Assembly (NCBI GenBank): GCA_028869995.1 | Contig: JAGWQN010000082.1 | Span: forward strand, 1-43,450 | Direction of reading: 5' to 3' | Source: Rhodospirillales bacterium | GTDB lineage: Bacteria; Pseudomonadota; Alphaproteobacteria; Acetobacterales; Acetobacteraceae | Length of the DNA stretch: 43,450 nt | Part shown: in pieces, positions 40,748-43,450 of the stretch | Layout: every line of letters begins with the position of its first letter | Position numbering within the stretch: position 1 is the first letter of the stretch | The notes under the pieces: model-generated | What the model saw: only the letters and a program-made list of their open reading frames with translations | Told to the model about the DNA's origin: nothing | Databases searched by the model: none | Program-made: the position numbers and the translations under genes

Positions 40748-42367
40748 TTAGGGTCGACCCGGAGCGATGAAGCGCCAAGGGCTCACTTCGTCTGTCAGTC
40801 TGGTGCGCACATGGACGAGCGCGGGACCATTGACCTCCATGGCTGCAGCCAGGGCCCCTGAGAACTCGGCATCGCGGTCAACGGCAAATGCCGGAACGCC
40901 GAAGCTCTCAGCAAAACGCACAAAATCGGGGTTGGTAAGATCCGAGCCCGCATGTCGGCCTTCGAACAGGCGCTGCTGATCGCGTTTGACGTTGCCGTAG
41001 GCGCCGTTTTCGAAAACGATGACGGTCACGTCGAGCCTGAACTGCACGGACGTTGCCAGTTCCGTGGCTCCGAAGAGGAATCCACCGTCGCCGGTGAGCG
41101 AAACCACCTTGCGGCCAGGATTGGCAGCAGCCACCCCCAACGCAGTCGGGAACCCCGACCCGAGTGTTCCTTGAAATCCCGAGGTGATGATCGTTCGCGG
41201 CCGATGCACAGGAAAGGCGAACCAGCTCGTATAGCCGGCCTGACACATCTCATCGACCAGGAAACCATCGTCGGGAAGCGCGGCTCGGATCTGCTGCAGG
41301 TATGCGTAATGCGGTCGTGCATCGCTGATCAGCGCTGCGGCAGTTCGTTTCGCCTCCGCGACATCAGCGCGGCGCCCAGCGGCAGCACCAGGACCGAGTG
41401 CCGCGACGAGAGCGGCGGTCGCGTCGGCTGCGTCGGCAACCACCGCGACGTCCGCTCCAAGCCGGCGCATCTCGACGGGATCAATATCGATACGGATCAG
41501 CCGCGGAGGGTTGGCCTGTCGTGACCATCGCCAGCCGGGCCCTTCGAGGCGCGAGCCGATACCGATGACGAGGTCGGTCTTTGGCCACAAGGCGTGTACG
41601 GCCGCGACGGTGATGGAGAGGGGGTGATCGTCGTCGAGCACGCCGCGTCCGCTTCGGTAGCTTACTACCGGTGCGCCGAGCCGTTCGGCGAGCGCCCGAA
41701 CAGCCTCTCCGGCCGCAACGGCCCCTCCGCCGACAACGATCAGCGGCGCTTGAGCGGCCTGTGCGAGCTTCGCTGCCTCGGCGATCCGCACCGAGTCAGG
41801 CGCCGGGGGTGGGACCGATGGCAGTGGGGGAAGCGGCGTGACCTCGCCGACTTCCTGGAACTTGTCCCACGGCATTTCGAGCGTCGCTGGACCCCGTCTG
41901 CCGGACATCATGGTTTGAAATGTTTCCGCGACGAGGCGCGGTGCCGCCGAGGCATCCTCGATCCGCTCGGCACGTTTGACCAATGTCCTGAGTGTGGCCA
42001 GCTGGTCGGGAAGCTCGTGCAGATGCCCTCGCCCGCGGCCGAGAAAGCTGCTGGGAACCTGGCCGGTGATGCAGAGTACAGGTGCGTTGATCCCCGCGGC
42101 GGTGGCCAGCGCCGCGGTGGTGTTGAGCACGCCGGGACCCGGTACGACGGAATACACGGCCGGTTTTCCAGTCGAGGCCGCGGCGCCCAGCGCCATGTAG
42201 GCCACGCCTTGCTCATGGCGCGCATTCAACACGCGGATGCGGTTGGCGTCTCGCGCGAGCGCATCGAACAGGCCATAGAGCTGCACACCTGGCAAGCCAA
42301 AGACAGTGTCGACGCCATGGGCGAGGAGCGAGGCAACGATGGCTTCACCACCGGTCATACGCGGCAT
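40748..42367 (-). CDS. Thiamine-diphosphate enzyme, acetolactate synthase-like
   Basis: The 539-residue protein has the three domains of the IlvB/POX family: N-terminal pyrimidine-binding domain with catalytic E52 in ARHEQG, central domain (PLIVVGGGAVAAGEAVRALAERLG), and C-terminal pyrophosphate domain with the GDGG...ENGAYGN motif. It is shorter than IlvB and no regulatory IlvN gene is near, so biosynthetic acetolactate synthase is unlikely. Decarboxylation of a 2-oxoacid is expected, with the substrate open. AAGGAGAAG supports the ATG at 42365-42367. Confidence 0.88.
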   Translation of the reverse strand: MPRMTGGEAIVASLLAHGVDTVFGLPGVQLYGLFDALARDANRIRVLNARHEQGVAYMALGAAASTGKPAVYSVVPGPGVLNTTAALATAAGINAPVLCITGQVPSSFLGRGRGHLHELPDQLATLRTLVKRAERIEDASAAPRLVAETFQTMMSGRRGPATLEMPWDKFQEVGEVTPLPPLPSVPPPAPDSVRIAEAAKLAQAAQAPLIVVGGGAVAAGEAVRALAERLGAPVVSYRSGRGVLDDDHPLSITVAAVHALWPKTDLVIGIGSRLEGPGWRWSRQANPPRLIRIDIDPVEMRRLGADVAVVADAADATAALVAALGPGAAAGRRADVAEAKRTAAALISDARPHYAYLQQIRAALPDDGFLVDEMCQAGYTSWFAFPVHRPRTIITSGFQGTLGSGFPTALGVAAANPGRKVVSLTGDGGFLFGATELATSVQFRLDVTVIVFENGAYGNVKRDQQRLFEGRHAGSDLTNPDFVRFAESFGVPAFAVDRDAEFSGALAAAMEVNGPALVHVRTRLTDEVSPWRFIAPGRP

Positions 42368-42438
42368 GGGCTTCTCCTTGGACCGTCCCCGAACTCGATC
42401 ATGAGGCTGCCACGCATCTTCCCACTTGGGAATGCAGG

Positions 42439-43305
42439 TCAGCCCTGTGCCAGGCGCTTGCAGACCTCGTGCTCCGCAGGCGCTTCGCTCGGGTCAGCCG
42501 TGAACACGGCGACGGTCCGGCTTGCGGCGTGATAGACGGCGCCGGCACTGCCCGGCCCGCCCGCCGAGTGGCCGGCTACCGCGATGCGTTGCGGGCCGGC
42601 GGCCATCGTGCCCATCATCAAGCCCAGCCCATATCCCGTCGTGCTCCAAGGTCTGCCCACGGTCGGCACTGCGACAGGTCGGGCGAGCTGCATCGCGGCA
42701 CGCGACGACGGTGCAAGGAAGTCGCTCGCAAGAATGCGACGCAGAGCCAGCGCCGCGTCCGTGGCCGTCCCGACAACCAGGCCATGATAGACCCAGCCTG
42801 GATGGTAGATGAGATCTGCCGGATTGACGCACGCCGCCATCGCAGCGCGGTCGTAGGCGACCCGGGCGGAGAGGCCGAGCGGCACCAGCACGAGATCCTG
42901 CAACGCCATGGCAAACGGGGCGTTGGTGGCGCGTTCAATCAGGCGCCGCAGATGGAGATAACCCACGTTCGAATAAGAAAAGTTTCCGGCCGCAAAGCTT
43001 GGAGGCAGCGCAGCAAGCATGGTGTCTTCAGGCCATGGGTCGTCGCCGCGCCTGACAGCCTCGTGGTAAGTCGGCAGCCATCCGTAATCCGGTAATCCGG
43101 CGCGGTGTTGCAGCAGCGCCCGGGGAGAGGCCCCGATCCCGTCGAGGTCCGAATCGACAGAGACTTTCCTTCGTTCGACGAGACGCATCGTGGCCGCAGC
43201 GATCAGCGTCTTGGTGAAGCTCCACCAAGGCGTCACGGCGCTGCTGCCGAGCGGCGCACCGTCGCGGTCGATCTCGGTGACTAGGCTCATCTCGTTGGAA
43301 TGCAT
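42439..43305 (-). CDS. Serine hydrolase of the class C beta-lactamase fold
   Basis: The 288-residue protein has the SxxK nucleophile S29-F-T-K32, the YxN triad member Y111-S-N113 in YSNVGY, and HSAGGPG in place of the KTG box. It lacks a signal peptide and is shorter than AmpC, so it more likely is a cytosolic esterase or D-aminopeptidase-like hydrolase than a resistance enzyme. It is 71 bp upstream of the TPP gene on the same strand. The last 145 bp of the window (43306-43450) hold no supported gene. Confidence 0.83.
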   Translation of the reverse strand: MHSNEMSLVTEIDRDGAPLGSSAVTPWWSFTKTLIAAATMRLVERRKVSVDSDLDGIGASPRALLQHRAGLPDYGWLPTYHEAVRRGDDPWPEDTMLAALPPSFAAGNFSYSNVGYLHLRRLIERATNAPFAMALQDLVLVPLGLSARVAYDRAAMAACVNPADLIYHPGWVYHGLVVGTATDAALALRRILASDFLAPSSRAAMQLARPVAVPTVGRPWSTTGYGLGLMMGTMAAGPQRIAVAGHSAGGPGSAGAVYHAASRTVAVFTADPSEAPAEHEVCKRLAQG

Positions 43306-43450
43306 CGCAGGCCGCGGCTATTGGGGCGATCATGGGCCCGAGTGACGTCACGCTACCATAATCCAAGCTGCCGTTTTTGAGACAGTGGCGCCGGTTCCAC
43401 ACCCTGAAACCTGCTGCTACGCAACCGCAATCGTCCCGTAACACGGACGC

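Noticed and set aside
43028-43444. 138-codon minus-strand frame at the window end
   Set aside because: It is a frame-shifted shadow of the serine hydrolase gene with Arg-rich composition and no domain.

Overview
The window looks like chromosomal DNA of a motile, high-G+C alphaproteobacterium, most likely of the Acetobacteraceae/Rhodospirillales. This rests on codon usage strongly biased to G/C in third positions, an alphaproteobacterial-type LexA box (GAAC-N7-GAAC) in front of recA, a CckA-like hybrid kinase attached to flagellar export genes, FNR/FixK-type anaeroboxes, and a mix of catabolic genes typical of soil or water members of the group. No 16S or tRNA gene is present, so the placement is inference.

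Layout. 1-954: end of a helical-repeat protein. 1136-2552: speD-speE (spermidine synthesis). 2613-9028: flagellar block. A minus-strand operon (small unknown gene-fliO-fliP, each joined by a 4-bp overlap) diverges from flgB-flgC-fliE-fliQ-fliR-flhB, which runs into a CckA-like PAS/histidine kinase/receiver protein. 9050-9920: a small Flp pilin and a Zur/Fur regulator. 9986-13701: D-tartrate dehydratase-like enolase-superfamily enzyme, then recA with a cytidine deaminase-like and a metallo-beta-lactamase-fold gene behind it. 13760-18013: PsiE-like membrane protein, a small operon (SMP-30 lactonase, hotdog thioesterase, alpha/beta hydrolase) and a divergent flavin amine oxidase. 18078-19629: a PEP-CTERM secreted protein of lower G+C and a CBS-domain protein with an FNR box.

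19721-31393 is an acyl-CoA catabolic island. Minus strand: two acyl-CoA dehydrogenases, SDR, GMC oxidoreductase, M81/MlrC-like peptidase, SCP2-type thiolase. Plus strand: nitronate monooxygenase-like flavoprotein, SDR, TPR-glycosyltransferase-like protein, DMT exporter. The two arms diverge from a 228-bp region containing an inverted repeat. The genes fit beta-oxidation-like breakdown of an unidentified acyl or alicyclic substrate, but no CoA ligase or hydratase lies here.

31493-37067 holds a divergent NRAMP-family transporter with altered metal-site motifs, then an Opp/Dpp-type importer (binding protein plus two permeases, no ATPase) translationally coupled to a GlmS-like SIS-domain protein, suggesting an amino-sugar-containing ligand. 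37084-39275: hemN and a universal stress protein diverge around a 14-bp FNR-type box; the hemN -10 element sits at exact class II spacing and predicts an almost leaderless mRNA. 39382-43305: MFS transporter, acetolactate-synthase-like TPP enzyme and class C beta-lactamase-fold hydrolase, all minus strand.

I found no clear defence system, CRISPR array, prophage, insertion sequence or RNA gene. The most unusual items are the ATPase-less ABC/SIS cassette, the atypical NRAMP protein, the hemN promoter geometry, ribosome-site hairpins before speD and the psiE-like gene, and the CtrA-type site before the PEP-CTERM gene.
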